A stretch of DNA of 64,000 bases from an uncultured Coprococcus sp. (GTDB lineage Bacteria > Bacillota > Clostridia > Lachnospirales > Lachnospiraceae), in the NCBI GenBank assembly GCA_934277375.1, contig CAKQTZ010000007.1, positions 141,471-205,470 of the forward strand. Direction: 5' to 3'. The notes beneath the pieces were generated by a model. It was not told the DNA's origin. It did no database searches and saw only the letters and a list, made by a program, of their open reading frames with translations. Of this stretch, positions 26,671 through 35,972 are shown piece after piece; positions within the stretch are counted from its first letter, which is position 1, and every line of letters starts with the position of its first letter. A program made the position numbers and the translations under genes.

Positions 26671-27363
26671 TTATACATAGCTTGTTGTGTTGATCTTGAC
26701 ACCAGGACCCATTGTTGAAGCAATTACAACGCTCTTAAGGTACTGACCCTTAGCAGCAGCTGGCTTTGCCTTAACAATAGCATTTATTAATGTCTGGAAA
26801 TTCTCGTTTAACTGTTCCTCTGTGAAAGAAACTTTTCCCACTGGCACATGGATAATGTTGGCTTTGTCAAGTCTGTACTCTATCTTACCAGCTTTGATAT
26901 CTGAGATAGCCTTAGCTACGTCCATAGTAACTGTTCCAGCCTTTGGGTTTGGCATAAGACCCTTTGGTCCAAGTACACGACCAAGACGTCCTACAACGCC
27001 CATCATGTCAGGTGTTGCTACTACAACATCAAAATCTAACCATCCCTCGTTCTGGATCTTTGGAACGAGCTCATCTCCACCAGCGTAATCAGCGCCTGCT
27101 GCAAGAGCCTCGTCAACCTTTGCACCCTTTGCAAATACGAGAACCTTAACAGTCTTACCTGTTCCGTGTGGAAGAACTACAGCACCACGAACCTGCTGAT
27201 CAGCGTGACGTCCATCAACACCGAGTCTGAGGTGTGCCTCTACTGTCTCATCAAACTTAGCTGAAGCCATCTTCTTAACTAATGCAACAGCCTCTGTTGC
27301 ATCGTAAGCAGCTGTCTTATCATAGAGCTTGCTTGCATCTACATATTTCTTACTCTTTATCAT
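26671..27363 (-). CDS. rplA: 50S ribosomal protein uL1
   Basis: 230-aa L1 stalk protein: '[20 protein letters not shown]', '[20 protein letters not shown]', '[15 protein letters not shown]' and '[15 protein letters not shown]'. L1 also represses its own mRNA in many bacteria. Last gene of rpmG-secE-nusG-rplK-rplA, 98 bp after rplK. Confidence 0.97.
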   Translation of the reverse strand: MIKSKKYVDASKLYDKTAAYDATEAVALVKKMASAKFDETVEAHLRLGVDGRHADQQVRGAVVLPHGTGKTVKVLVFAKGAKVDEALAAGADYAGGDELVPKIQNEGWLDFDVVVATPDMMGVVGRLGRVLGPKGLMPNPKAGTVTMDVAKAISDIKAGKIEYRLDKANIIHVPVGKVSFTEEQLNENFQTLINAIVKAKPAAAKGQYLKSVVIASTMGPGVKINTTSYV

Positions 27364-27461
27364 TATTATAAACCTCCTGTGGTCATATCGGGAGCGACCC
27401 TCCCACTAAATATCTGTATTCATAGTCCGCGACTATATCAAATATTCAGCATCGCCGAATA

Positions 27462-27887
27462 TTACTCTTCAACTGTAACGCCCATTGAACGAGCTGTTCC
27501 AGCGATCATGCTCATAGCTGACTCAAGGCTTGCAGCGTTGAGATCCTTCATCTTAAGTTCAGCGATCTCCTGAACCTTAGCCTTAGAAATTGTTGCAACC
27601 TTAGTCTTCTTTGAGTTTGCAGAACCTGACTTGATGTTGCATGCCTTCTTGATAAGAAGTGATGCAGGTGGAGTCTTTGTAATGAAGCTGAAGCTCTTAT
27701 CCTGGTAAACTGTGATTACAACAGGAATGATCATATCACCTTCATTTGCTGTTCTTGCATTGAATTCCTTTGTGAAAGCAACGATATTAACACCGTGCTG
27801 ACCAAGAGCTGGTCCAACAGGTGGTGCAGGAGTTGCCTTTCCTGCAGGTATCTGTAATTTGATGTATCCTTCTACTTTCTTTGCCAT
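27462..27887 (-). CDS. rplK: 50S ribosomal protein uL11
   Basis: 141-aa GTPase-centre protein: '[20 protein letters not shown]', '[20 protein letters not shown]' and '[19 protein letters not shown]' are typical. GGAGG is 9 nt before ATG 27887. Read with nusG upstream and rplA downstream. Confidence 0.97.
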   Translation of the reverse strand: MAKKVEGYIKLQIPAGKATPAPPVGPALGQHGVNIVAFTKEFNARTANEGDMIIPVVITVYQDKSFSFITKTPPASLLIKKACNIKSGSANSKKTKVATISKAKVQEIAELKMKDLNAASLESAMSMIAGTARSMGVTVEE

Positions 27888-27944
27888 TTTAGCATTCCTC
27901 CAAAATACTGTGGTGATAACGGGCCAGGCCCTTCCACTTGATAA

Positions 27945-28472
27945 TTACAACTTCTTGATATCAGCAAACGCAATATCAACAGTATTCACACGACCAAACA
28001 TTTCCACTTCGATGGCTACGGTCTGTTTTGCAGTATTGATTGCCTTAATTGTTGCTACTGTGCCTTCCCAGGCACCTGAAGTAACCGTGATTGAATCTCC
28101 CACTTCAACATCCACAACAACCTCCTCTGATGTCTGATACAGATTGCTCAGCTCCTCATCAGTGAGTGGGACAGGTTTTCTTGGATCTGATCCTACAAAT
28201 CCTGTAACTCCTCTCGTGTTGCGCACAACATACCATGTAACATCGTTCATGATCATGTTGATAAGAACATAACCCGGAAGTATCTTTCTCTCGATTGACT
28301 TCGGCTTACCATTCTTGATCTCTGTGGCATCTTCAACTGGAACGACTACCTCTAAAATCTGGTCTTGCAAATTTCTGTTTTCTTTTGTTTTCTCAATATC
28401 AGCCTTTACTTTGTTTTCATATCCTGAGTAGGTATGAACAACATACCATCTTGCATTCTCTGCTTCTGACAT
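27945..28472 (-). CDS. nusG: Transcription termination/antitermination factor NusG
   Basis: ~175-aa NusG with the NGN domain ('ARWYVVHTYSGYENKVKADI', 'VLINMIMNDVTWYVVRNTRG', 'VTGFVGSDPRKPVPLTDEE') and the C-terminal KOW domain ('VEVGDSITVTSGAWEGTVAT'). An in-frame ATG at 28484 touches the ribosome binding site, so ATG 28472 with GGAG just upstream fits better, although its spacing (3 nt) is short. Four to sixteen bp after secE. Confidence 0.95.
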   Translation of the reverse strand: MSEAENARWYVVHTYSGYENKVKADIEKTKENRNLQDQILEVVVPVEDATEIKNGKPKSIERKILPGYVLINMIMNDVTWYVVRNTRGVTGFVGSDPRKPVPLTDEELSNLYQTSEEVVVDVEVGDSITVTSGAWEGTVATIKAINTAKQTVAIEVEMFGRVNTVDIAFADIKKL

Positions 28473-28487
28473 ATTCTCCACCATCCT

Positions 28488-28700
28488 TTACCCAACTATG
28501 AAATTCAAACCAATCTGGATCAGCCAGTCCACAATAGCTATAATACAGCCGAGAACGACTGAAGAAATAATAACTGCAACTGACTGTCTTGCAAGGGAGT
28601 TCTTATCAAGCCATGTAATCTTTTTAAACTCTCCCTTTAATTCCTGAAACCAGCTTCTCTTGAGAGTATTTGACTTTTCTTCGTTACTAGATTTAGACAT
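28488..28700 (-). CDS. secE: Preprotein translocase subunit SecE
   Basis: 70-aa single-TM SecE. The amphipathic motif 'SWFQELKGEFKKITWLDKNS' is followed by the TM helix 'VAVIISSVVLGCIIAIVDWL'. SecE clamps SecY in the membrane. Position between rpmG and nusG is the conserved order. Confidence 0.95.
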   Translation of the reverse strand: MSKSSNEEKSNTLKRSWFQELKGEFKKITWLDKNSLARQSVAVIISSVVLGCIIAIVDWLIQIGLNFIVG

Positions 28701-28727
28701 AACTCTATTCCTCCTTACTGGTTCAGA

Positions 28728-28877
28728 CTATTTTGTCTCCTTGTGTACTGTATGAGCCTTGCAGAATCTACAGTACTTCTTTGTTTCCATTCTGTCTGGA
28801 TGCGTTTTCTTATCCTTTGTCATATTGTAATTACGCTGTTTACAATCCTGACATGCCAATGTTATTTTAACGCGCAT
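28728..28877 (-). CDS. rpmG: 50S ribosomal protein bL33
   Basis: 49-aa bL33 read directly from the minus strand: it begins [17 protein letters not shown] and ends in [14 protein letters not shown]. Both CxxC pairs are present (C9/C12 and C36/C39), the zinc-binding form. GGAGG lies 9 nt before ATG 28877. First gene of the secE-nusG-rplK-rplA operon. Confidence 0.95.
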   Translation of the reverse strand: MRVKITLACQDCKQRNYNMTKDKKTHPDRMETKKYCRFCKAHTVHKETK

Positions 28878-28939
28878 TTCCACTTACCTCCATTGTTATT
28901 TTAAGGCACAAAAAAAAGACCTCTTTCATCGCAAAGTCT

Positions 28940-28969
28940 ACAATAACACAATCGGCCTGTGCAAGTCAA
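28940..28969 (-). promoter_or_regulatory. Promoter of the rpmG-secE-nusG-rplK-rplA operon
   Basis: TTGACT (28964-28969), 18 bp, TATTGT (28940-28945), with an upstream TG giving an extended -10. A T8 run at 28912-28919 with a weak hairpin lies just downstream in the initially transcribed region; it may end read-through from upstream. Confidence 0.65.
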
Positions 28970-29016
28970 GAAGTCTTTTATAAATATTTGATCTGAAAAC
29001 CACGTCTTCTAGACGG

Positions 29017-29259
29017 CTATCTTCCTCCGGAACTCATATCCTTTATTATATCTATAAGATCCATATCCGATGCCGTAAGCTTGACGTTCGTACAGATGGC
29101 TTTCCCATCTGTGTCTGTTATCTTTACTTCTATAATATATCCTTCTTTTATTCCCGTAGCTGATGCTGCCCTGAGAAACATTGGGAACTTCGGATGATTC
29201 TGAACAAAACGATCCCAGGCCCCTTTTATCTTGAACATCATTGCCGGATTTATCGCCAT
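29017..29259 (-). CDS. Small uncharacterised protein
   Basis: 80-aa soluble protein, 'MAINPAMMFKIKGAWDRF' then a hydrophilic alpha/beta body ('EGYIIEVKITDTDGKAICTN', 'LTASDMDLIDIIKDMSSG'). I do not recognise a named family, though similar short proteins appear widely in Lachnospiraceae genomes as I remember them. AGAGGTAGATACGC precedes the ATG. It lies between a membrane protein gene and the rpmG operon, same strand. Real coding is supported by composition and spacing only. Confidence 0.7.
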   Translation of the reverse strand: MAINPAMMFKIKGAWDRFVQNHPKFPMFLRAASATGIKEGYIIEVKITDTDGKAICTNVKLTASDMDLIDIIKDMSSGGR

Positions 29260-29306
29260 GCGTATCTACCTCTTTCTGTATATACCTAAACTGTGTTATC
29301 TGCTAT

Positions 29307-29789
29307 CTATTTCGATGAGAGCAGTCCTATCGTTCCGAACACTCCCATACTTCCAATATACATTATGACACCTGCCATAATGACACCAAGCATCACCATG
29401 ATAACACTCTTCTTCCAGTCAAGCTCCAGAAAGCTTGCGGCCAATGTCCCTGTCCAGGCTCCGGTTCCAGGTAATGGGATGCCAACAAAGAGCAACAGTG
29501 CAATATATACACCTACGCCTGACTTTGCCATGAGCTTCTGTCCACCATGCTCGCCCTTCACAAGACACCACGTAAAGAATTTTCCTATATATTTCTTATC
29601 CTTTCCCCACTCCAGCACTCTTCTGGCGAACCAGTATATGAACGGCACTGGTATCATGTTACCTATGACGCACACTATAAATGAAGGTATGCTCGGCAAT
29701 CCGAATCCAACGGAATACGGTATCGCACCCCTAAGTTCAAGTATCGGAACCATAGATATAATAAATATCACTAAATATTTTTTTAACAT
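29307..29789 (-). CDS. Small multidrug-export-type membrane protein (COG2426)
   Basis: 160-aa membrane protein with four or five hydrophobic segments and the family motifs 'VPILELRGAIPYSVGFGLP', 'CVIGNMIPVPFIYWFARRVL' and 'GIPLPGTGAWTGTLAASFL', matching the 'putative small multi-drug export protein' family. Transport activity is not established for this family as far as I know. GAGG is 6 nt before ATG 29789. 47 bp upstream of the small uncharacterised gene, same strand. Confidence 0.87.
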   Translation of the reverse strand: MLKKYLVIFIISMVPILELRGAIPYSVGFGLPSIPSFIVCVIGNMIPVPFIYWFARRVLEWGKDKKYIGKFFTWCLVKGEHGGQKLMAKSGVGVYIALLLFVGIPLPGTGAWTGTLAASFLELDWKKSVIMVMLGVIMAGVIMYIGSMGVFGTIGLLSSK

Positions 29790-29835
29790 ATTTAACCTCT
29801 TATAATATTTTTTTATACCTTTTGTAAATTATACC

Positions 29836-30666
29836 CTACTCCTCATCTTGTGGCTGCTCTTCACTGCCTTCCGCATCTTCAAGTCCTTCTCTTACATAAA
29901 ATGGTTTTGATATCTGAACAACTTTCTGTCCAAGCGGATTATCAATCTTGACAAATGCAAGTTCAATTCCAAATGCAAGAGGTCTCATGGTCGGTATAAG
30001 TCCGGAGAGCACATCTCTCTCATCACCTATCATATCAAGTGCGATAAGGTATTTGTCCTCCTTCTTATCTTCCTCCATCATCTGGATATATGCCTTATTT
30101 ACTGTAGGTATCTTTGCAAGGAACTTTGATGCCTCCTCCAGCATCTGTATAGGCTGGTACTTCGGCGTCCTAAGTTTCACCTTAGAACCAGGAGCTAGTT
30201 TTGTCTGTATCAGATTCCTGTGAAGGTTCTCTTTGTAATCCATTATGAATTCTGCTGATATATAACAGTTCTCTGTAAATGGATTGATAACAATTCCCGC
30301 TATGGCTCCATTGGAATTATACACCATCTCTGCAAGCTGCTTATATGGAAGGATTATCTTCTTAAACCCATCTTTAAACTGTGATGCATTCAGAATCTCC
30401 TCATCTGTAAAGCACGGCAGAACCTTCTCTCCACTCTGATTGGTAAGCAGTGAAAAGTTTACCTTTATATTGCTATCTATAACCACCTTGCCATTTTCAT
30501 CCGGCTGAGGCTCCTTATCAAATTTTGCAGGGGTTATCAGAACTGCCTTGGCCAGCATCTCAAACAATCTCGCGACGGGATAATCCGTCTCCTTAGCCTT
30601 GACTGCCTTCATCGCCTCAAGAAGCTCCGGGTTCTGTATCTTTTTTCCAATATCCTTAACGTTCAT
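29836..30666 (-). CDS. SseB family protein (enhanced serine sensitivity)
   Basis: 276-aa soluble protein with SseB N-terminal ('PVARLFEMLAKAVLITPAKF', 'FSLLTNQSGEKVLPCFTDEE', 'GIVINPFTENCYISAEFI') and C-terminal ('GSKVKLRTPKYQPIQMLEEA', 'VNKAYIQMMEEDKKEDKYLI') domains; the second often occurs with the first in Gram-positives. Molecular function is unknown. An acidic tail ('EDAEGSEEQPQDEE') ends the protein. Same strand as its neighbours; AGGATAT precedes the ATG. Confidence 0.85.
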   Translation of the reverse strand: MNVKDIGKKIQNPELLEAMKAVKAKETDYPVARLFEMLAKAVLITPAKFDKEPQPDENGKVVIDSNIKVNFSLLTNQSGEKVLPCFTDEEILNASQFKDGFKKIILPYKQLAEMVYNSNGAIAGIVINPFTENCYISAEFIMDYKENLHRNLIQTKLAPGSKVKLRTPKYQPIQMLEEASKFLAKIPTVNKAYIQMMEEDKKEDKYLIALDMIGDERDVLSGLIPTMRPLAFGIELAFVKIDNPLGQKVVQISKPFYVREGLEDAEGSEEQPQDEE

Positions 30667-30699
30667 ACTTCGTATATCCTTTCATCTATTATATGTATA

Positions 30700-31539
30700 T
30701 TATGAATTGTCATTCTTTTTTTGTGTGTTCAGTTCATTGTATTCTGCTAAAGCTTCTTCATACCTCTTCTCATCAGCCTTTGCCTGGTCTGATCTCTTAG
30801 ACAGTACCATATCCGGTCTCACATCCGGCATATCCTGTCCAAGTCTCTGGGTGAACTCCTGAAAAAATTCCTGTCCCCCTGCGTATGATGACATCGGTAT
30901 GGACACAATGCCCTTAGATGTTGCGAACACATAGCCTCTGTTCACATGATAAAATGGTTTTATCTTCTTCTCACATTCTACAATATCCTGGATATCATAT
31001 CTTCTCCATCTGAATGGTAGTTTACTATAATATATTGCTTTATCATCAAGCTTTGCCGCCGATGATACAACTATTCTACAGAACAATGCCAGTATGATGC
31101 TGACTACAAAAGCCAGGATAAGTGCCACTCGGCCCATTCCCTTTGACAGACTGTCCACGCCAAATACAGCCATGACAATCAGAAACAATATGAACAGACT
31201 GACTATAAAGACCATAGGGCCAACTATCGTATAAACCCTCAGAGTACCGTTCTTGTCTCTGCGGCATCTTCCGTAATAGCTTATACGGGATGGTTTCATG
31301 CCCAAATCCTCTCCGCACAGAGGGCAATACTTCTGATTCACAGTGCTGTTCGCAGGAATCGCCCTACCGCAATTCGGACACCTGAAAAATATAGTGTTGA
31401 TAAGACCTGATATAAGTGACAGTGCCACAAATAGTACCCATCCATATAGTATATTTCCCGCAATTGCAAATCCAAATATACCAAGCACTCCAATTATCGG
31501 CAGGATAGTTGACAATAATTTCGATATAAATAGTTTCAT
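30700..31539 (-). CDS. Zinc-ribbon membrane protein of unknown function
   Basis: 279-aa protein from ATG 31539 (GGAGG 6 nt upstream; the longer frame to 31605 has no site). Two N-terminal TM helices (about 5-50), a zinc ribbon 'RCPNCGRAIP'...'YCPLCGEDLG' facing the cytosol, two more TM helices (about 105-165), then a soluble domain with a PH-like feel ('YSKLPFRWRRYDIQDIVECE', 'GYVFATSKGIVSIPMSSYAG') and a charged tail. Family not recognised; PH-like is inference. 33 bp upstream of the sseB-like gene. Confidence 0.75.
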   Translation of the reverse strand: MKLFISKLLSTILPIIGVLGIFGFAIAGNILYGWVLFVALSLISGLINTIFFRCPNCGRAIPANSTVNQKYCPLCGEDLGMKPSRISYYGRCRRDKNGTLRVYTIVGPMVFIVSLFILFLIVMAVFGVDSLSKGMGRVALILAFVVSIILALFCRIVVSSAAKLDDKAIYYSKLPFRWRRYDIQDIVECEKKIKPFYHVNRGYVFATSKGIVSIPMSSYAGGQEFFQEFTQRLGQDMPDVRPDMVLSKRSDQAKADEKRYEEALAEYNELNTQKKNDNS

Positions 31540-31642
31540 GTTTTTCCTCCAACCAGAGCAATATAACGTCATCACCAGAATAAATCTGTTGAACCATATA
31601 TGCATCAGCGCGCTTCATATTATAACATAACTGTAGTTTTTT

Positions 31643-32146
31643 TCAACATTCGAGCAAAAACAGTCGTCTGCACAACATTTTTCCCGACTCTGTTGCAAAT
31701 ATATTCCCATACGCCTTTTTTATCGTATCGCCATCAGCCTTATCCTCGTACAGATTGACGAGAAAATCTGCTTCCACAAGTATCTGATAATCTATGCCAT
31801 CTATATTTCTGTATGTATGGTGATGACCTACAAGATAACACACCCGGTCTGTCACCTCCTCAGGGACATCCAGAGACCTAAGAAGCCTTCTTGCCTCTGG
31901 CGGTCCTTCCTGTTCCTGCAGCCTGCCATTGTTATAGCCATATTTCATCTCGGCATTTTTTATTCCTATGTCATGTGTTAGCGCCGCAATCTCAAGGATC
32001 TCCAATTCATCAGCCTGCATACCCTCCAGCTCTCCGATAAGCTTTGCAAATGAATGCACCTTCAGAAAATGGTGTACGCGCCTGGAATCTCCAGCGTAAT
32101 ATTCTATCATTTTTTCTTTAGCTTTTGATATCAGATTAAGCTCCAT
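31643..32146 (-). CDS. HD-domain protein (putative phosphohydrolase)
   Basis: 167-aa protein of the HD superfamily. Metal ligands are visible as His in 'RRVHHFLKVHSFAKLIG', the 'LTHDIG' doublet and 'LVGHHHTY', followed by Asp in 'QILVEADFLVNLYED'. Such proteins hydrolyse phosphate esters, often of nucleotides; the substrate is not evident. Start ATG 32146 with GAGATGAGGA upstream. Divergent from murI. Confidence 0.82.
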   Translation of the reverse strand: MELNLISKAKEKMIEYYAGDSRRVHHFLKVHSFAKLIGELEGMQADELEILEIAALTHDIGIKNAEMKYGYNNGRLQEQEGPPEARRLLRSLDVPEEVTDRVCYLVGHHHTYRNIDGIDYQILVEADFLVNLYEDKADGDTIKKAYGNIFATESGKMLCRRLFLLEC

Positions 32147-32298
32147 ATCCTCATCTCTCTTTTCTATATTATGCTATGTGACTCGCTCTAACTCAGTCCC
32201 GCAACAATTATAACCTCTGCAATCGTTTCATTCTAACACTTATATTCATATATAGTCCATACTGTTTATAAACATTTTATTTATCTGTCATGCGCAAG

Positions 32299-32327
32299 TT
32301 GTTTTTTGTCTGTTCTGATAGTATAAT
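32299..32327 (+). promoter_or_regulatory. Promoter of murI
   Basis: TTGTTT (32299-32304), 17 bp, TATAAT (32322-32327), about 75 nt before the start codon. Confidence 0.65.
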
Positions 32328-32405
32328 CTTATTGTTATTTATTACACATACAAAACATCCTGGCGTATTACCCGCCATGGATGCATAGATAATGGAGATT
32401 ATATT

Positions 32406-33173
32406 ATGGACACTCGTTCAATAGGTATATTCGACTCAGGGCTCGGCGGAATAAGCGTTCTGCGAGACATCGTGGAACTCATGCCCTGTGAAAATTATAT
32501 ATATTTTGGTGATTCAGCACACGCACCTTATGGAACAAAGACCAGAGATGCCATCCTTGAGAGATCGGAGCAGTGTACCAATTTTCTTCTCGCAAAGAAT
32601 GTGAAGGCTATCGTAATCGCCTGCAACACCGCCACGAGTGTTGCAGCATCCACGCTGAGACAGCAGTATCCCTCAATTCCTATCATAGGCATTGAGCCGG
32701 CCCTTAAACCTGCGGTTCTGTGGAAGGAGCACGACAAGGTTGCCGTCATGGCCACCCCTGCCACACTGGCCCTACCTAAATTTCATGAACTCATGAAACA
32801 TTATTCAAAGGAGTCCGATATTTACCCGGTTCCATGTCCAGGTCTTGCAGATTATGTTGAGAGAGGAATATTCGATGGTGAGGAGATCACTGAATTTCTG
32901 AAAGGACTGCTCGCCCCATCTCTGGAGAAGCATGTGGATGCCATCGTTCTTGGCTGCACTCATTATCCATTTGTGGAGAAGGTTATACAGCGCATAGCTG
33001 GACCTGATGTGAAGATCTTCAACGGAGCCCACGGCACCGCCCTGGAGCTTCAGCGCAGACTGCGCATCGCTGAGCTGCTCACGCCTTCCATAGAGAAGGG
33101 CACTGTAGAGTTCTACAGTAGCAGCACAAACCCGGAAACCATTAAACTTTGTCACCAGCTGTTTGAAGCGTAA
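32406..33173 (+). CDS. murI: Glutamate racemase
   Basis: 255-aa cofactor-independent racemase making D-glutamate for peptidoglycan. Both catalytic cysteines are seen in 'VIACNTATSVAAS' and 'IVLGCTHYPFV'; 'IGIFDSGLGGISVL' and 'YFGDSAHAPYGTK' are the N-terminal motifs. GGAG is 8 nt before ATG 32406. Monocistronic on the + strand, convergent with the catabolic block. Confidence 0.97.
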   Translation: MDTRSIGIFDSGLGGISVLRDIVELMPCENYIYFGDSAHAPYGTKTRDAILERSEQCTNFLLAKNVKAIVIACNTATSVAASTLRQQYPSIPIIGIEPALKPAVLWKEHDKVAVMATPATLALPKFHELMKHYSKESDIYPVPCPGLADYVERGIFDGEEITEFLKGLLAPSLEKHVDAIVLGCTHYPFVEKVIQRIAGPDVKIFNGAHGTALELQRRLRIAELLTPSIEKGTVEFYSSSTNPETIKLCHQLFEA

Positions 33174-33214
33174 AAAATATATATCTATGCCATAATCACA
33201 CAAAATGCATAGCA

Positions 33215-33437
33215 GGCTACAGGCAGATTCACCTAAAAATATAAGTCCATGTAGGTACATGGGCAATCGGTAGTGAATACATCCGAGCTTCGACAGTTTC
33301 TGTGCTAAGGCGTCGCACGCAAACGCTCTTATCGCGTGCAGAGCCGCATACATATAGAAACTGTTGAAGTGACAGATGTAGAACGTGATTGAACATGTAC
33401 CTACATGGACTTTATTTGGGTAAATATGCCTGTAACC
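33215..33437. repeat. 223-bp imperfect palindrome (MITE-like element or structured RNA)
   Basis: The whole gap between convergent murI and the cyclodeaminase gene is one large inverted repeat with ~105-bp arms. The outer ends GGCTACAGGCA / TGCCTGTAACC match, AAGTCCATGTAGGTACATG (33243-33261) is perfectly repeated inverted at 33394-33412, ACAGTTTCT/AGAAACTGT pair further in, and GCACGC/GCGTGC flank the centre. No U-run follows. It is too long for a normal terminator; a non-autonomous mobile element or a stable RNA are the main options. Confidence 0.7.
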
Positions 33438-33442
33438 GTCCG

Positions 33443-34645
33443 TCAGAACGCATATGGGCGATCCCACACTTTGAGTTTCGTGCCGATATCATGGACAAGT
33501 GCATAGGTATAACACTCATATGCCCAGGCGACATCCTCTGTCGGCATGCCCTCTATTGATACGAGTATGATCTCGTCGTTGGATTCACGGCCGGGCTTCT
33601 TGCCGCGGATTATCTCTCCGAATGTAGTAAGTGAATCCCTCTCGATCAATCCATCCTGCACCATGTAGACGAAATCCTCTCCCATGCAGCCTGTGTGGAG
33701 TCTGTCGCCATTTTCATCATATCCAACATTATCTTCCTCTGCATAATTCTCGTACATTCCGTAGTTGTCTATGACTTTTTTCAGGTCAACAATACTCTTA
33801 TGCTCCATATTGAAGGTACTTGTAGATATAACAAGTGCTCCCGGCTTGAGCCACTCTCGCTTGTACTCCGGCCACTCGCCTTCTTTGCATGAAACTGCCT
33901 CGGTTATGATGTCGGCATCCTTAAGCGCCTCCTCCATATCCCTGCACAGAACTATATTCTTTACCTGAGGATAATTTTCCTCTATGTATTCCTTCATCTT
34001 GATCGCATTTGCCGATGTTGGCGAGCTGCCCTTTATCTTGATGGTATCTATGTCAAACCTCTGTGACATGATGGCTCTGAGACTTGATCTGCATATTACT
34101 CCGGGGCCGACCAGTGTGAGTACCTTTGAGTCATCCCTTGCAAGCAGCTTTGCCGCAAGTCCAGGCATAGCACCTGTTCTCATAGAACTTAGAAGATTTC
34201 CGGACATATATGCCAGAGGTTTTCCGGTCTCCACATCGTTGAGCATCATCATAAGTATGGAACGTGGAAGTCCTATTGATCTGTTGTTGCCATTTGATCC
34301 ATACCACTTTTCACCTGCCACATGGAATCTTCCGCCCAGGTATGCAGGCATGGCAATGAATCTTCTGTCTCTTGCATTGTTGACAGGAAAATTCTCTATA
34401 GGCGACTTCTTAGGGAAATACAGCATAAGTCCATGGGCATCATTGTAAGGTCCTCCCATAAGAAAGTCTCCGTCCTCCATGAGTCCCATTGTCTCTTCCA
34501 TTACATCAACGCATCTTCCAGGATGAAGCACTCCTGCATCTATCATATCCTCCTCGCTGAGGTAGAGGAAGCTTATATTCTGCTTGTCTGTTTCTATATT
34601 GCTCTTTCTTCCTGCCGCTTCTGATTCTACATCTCGGTTCTTCAT
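33443..34645 (-). CDS. Ornithine cyclodeaminase / mu-crystallin family protein (paralogue 1)
   Basis: 400-aa NAD(P)-dependent enzyme of the OCD/mu-crystallin family. Visible motifs are 'RRFIAMPAYLGGRFHVAGEK', 'GLPRSILMMMLNDVETGKPL', the 'RTGAMPGL' signature and a Rossmann loop 'LTLVGPGVICRSSL' (second family motif normally GxGxxG). It is ~60-80 aa longer than classic ornithine cyclodeaminases, at both ends. Members act on imino/amino acids or alkyl-opine type substrates; some relatives carry the database name 'tyramine oxidase subunit B', which I could not test. Last gene of block A; a close paralogue ends block B. ATG 34645 preferred over TTG 34657. Confidence 0.82.
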   Translation of the reverse strand: MKNRDVESEAAGRKSNIETDKQNISFLYLSEEDMIDAGVLHPGRCVDVMEETMGLMEDGDFLMGGPYNDAHGLMLYFPKKSPIENFPVNNARDRRFIAMPAYLGGRFHVAGEKWYGSNGNNRSIGLPRSILMMMLNDVETGKPLAYMSGNLLSSMRTGAMPGLAAKLLARDDSKVLTLVGPGVICRSSLRAIMSQRFDIDTIKIKGSSPTSANAIKMKEYIEENYPQVKNIVLCRDMEEALKDADIITEAVSCKEGEWPEYKREWLKPGALVISTSTFNMEHKSIVDLKKVIDNYGMYENYAEEDNVGYDENGDRLHTGCMGEDFVYMVQDGLIERDSLTTFGEIIRGKKPGRESNDEIILVSIEGMPTEDVAWAYECYTYALVHDIGTKLKVWDRPYAF

Positions 34646-34676
34646 AATCCTTACCAAACCTTTCTCTCGTCATATA

Positions 34677-35963
34677 TCAGCTGTTTTTTATTATTTTGCC
34701 GTGAATCTCATTTGACGCACGACACATGATCACTATACATACAATGGACACCGCACTTATCACCACGCTGGAATCCATGAGCACTGTAAGTCCGTATCTG
34801 GAATTTATCCATCCACACAGCAGAGCTCCGATTCCCTCTCCGGCTCCCACCGTAAAGGCATTTATCAGGGACATTCCCTTCACCACATCAGCTGGTGACA
34901 GCATCTCTTCTATAAGATACACACTTCCGGAATAGAATAACCCAAATCCCAGCATCTCGCATCCCTGGGATATGACGATCACCCACACATTGTCCGAGAA
35001 TGCCGCGAACATGTTCTTGAATGTCATAAACACGGCACAACAGAGCATTATCTTGTCAAGAGATATCCGCTTTCTGAATTTTATGAGCAAGAATGCCGAC
35101 GGGACTTCACTGACCGCCATCACGAACTCAGCCATTCCATAATGAAAGTTATTGCCACCCAGGCGTTCAAACACATTTATCAGGAATGTCGTTCCAACAT
35201 TATATCCCATGAACATAACCGCTGAACCTATGAGAAACCACCTGTACTTCGGGTATGTTGTGAGCAGATATCCTGTGGTGTGCACCTCTGTTTTCTGGGT
35301 CTCCGTGATATTTGCTGCTGTTCTCTCTCTTACGCCCAAAGACTTGTAATCTCTACTGGATGATGTATCATCCAGGATCAGCAGCACCGCCAGCATCACG
35401 GCTGTGAACAGCATCTGCAGTATCAGAAGTCTGTTCGCATCATACCTGTCACAGAACACCCCAAACAGCACACATGCCACAGCCCACGCGCAGGAGCCTG
35501 CTGCCCTGCATATAGGGTAGTTGATATTTTTGCCGCCGTTCATATACTTTATGGACAGAGAATCTATAAGCGGTGATATGCATGTAAATGTTGCACCAAA
35601 TCCGATGAACAGCATCACTGTCTGTACAAACGATAATTTATACTCATAAAAAACAAATGTCAACAGCAGTGCCACAACAGTCAGCACTGAGATGATATAT
35701 TTTAACTGGATACGTTCTGCATACCTGTCGGAAAATACACCTATGATTATCTGAAACACTACAGTTGAAAATAATTTTACCGCATTTATTACTCCTATCT
35801 GTCCGTCCGTAAAACCTTTGTACTGCAGCATCTGCGTGAGGTATGCGTACGCAGATGCCGCACAGGTCCAGAACATCATCTGTAATATTGCGTATTTTAT
35901 ATTGAGATTCGCGTTTTTCTTTTTTATAGATGTATCTACACGTATCTTCTTCTGCAATCCCAT
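34677..35963 (-). CDS. MFS transporter (MFS_1-like)
   Basis: 428-aa carrier with 12 predicted TM helices and the LacY/nucleoside-symporter-like layout: 'LTQMLQYKGFTDGQIGVINA', 'GVFSDRYAERIQLKYIISVL', 'YPICRAAGSCAWAVACVLFG', 'GTTFLINVFERLGGNNFHYG'. The substrate is unknown; position in block A suggests import or export of the catabolised amine or a product. AGGA is 7 nt before ATG 35963, and the gene starts 10 bp after potD ends. Confidence 0.85.
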   Translation of the reverse strand: MGLQKKIRVDTSIKKKNANLNIKYAILQMMFWTCAASAYAYLTQMLQYKGFTDGQIGVINAVKLFSTVVFQIIIGVFSDRYAERIQLKYIISVLTVVALLLTFVFYEYKLSFVQTVMLFIGFGATFTCISPLIDSLSIKYMNGGKNINYPICRAAGSCAWAVACVLFGVFCDRYDANRLLILQMLFTAVMLAVLLILDDTSSSRDYKSLGVRERTAANITETQKTEVHTTGYLLTTYPKYRWFLIGSAVMFMGYNVGTTFLINVFERLGGNNFHYGMAEFVMAVSEVPSAFLLIKFRKRISLDKIMLCCAVFMTFKNMFAAFSDNVWVIVISQGCEMLGFGLFYSGSVYLIEEMLSPADVVKGMSLINAFTVGAGEGIGALLCGWINSRYGLTVLMDSSVVISAVSIVCIVIMCRASNEIHGKIIKNS

Positions 35964-35972
35964 AGGCTGTTC

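Noticed and set aside
28911..28938. Attenuator at the start of the rpmG operon
   Set aside because: A T8 run follows a weak hairpin, but the 5' arm overlaps the predicted start site, so most of it would not be in the transcript.
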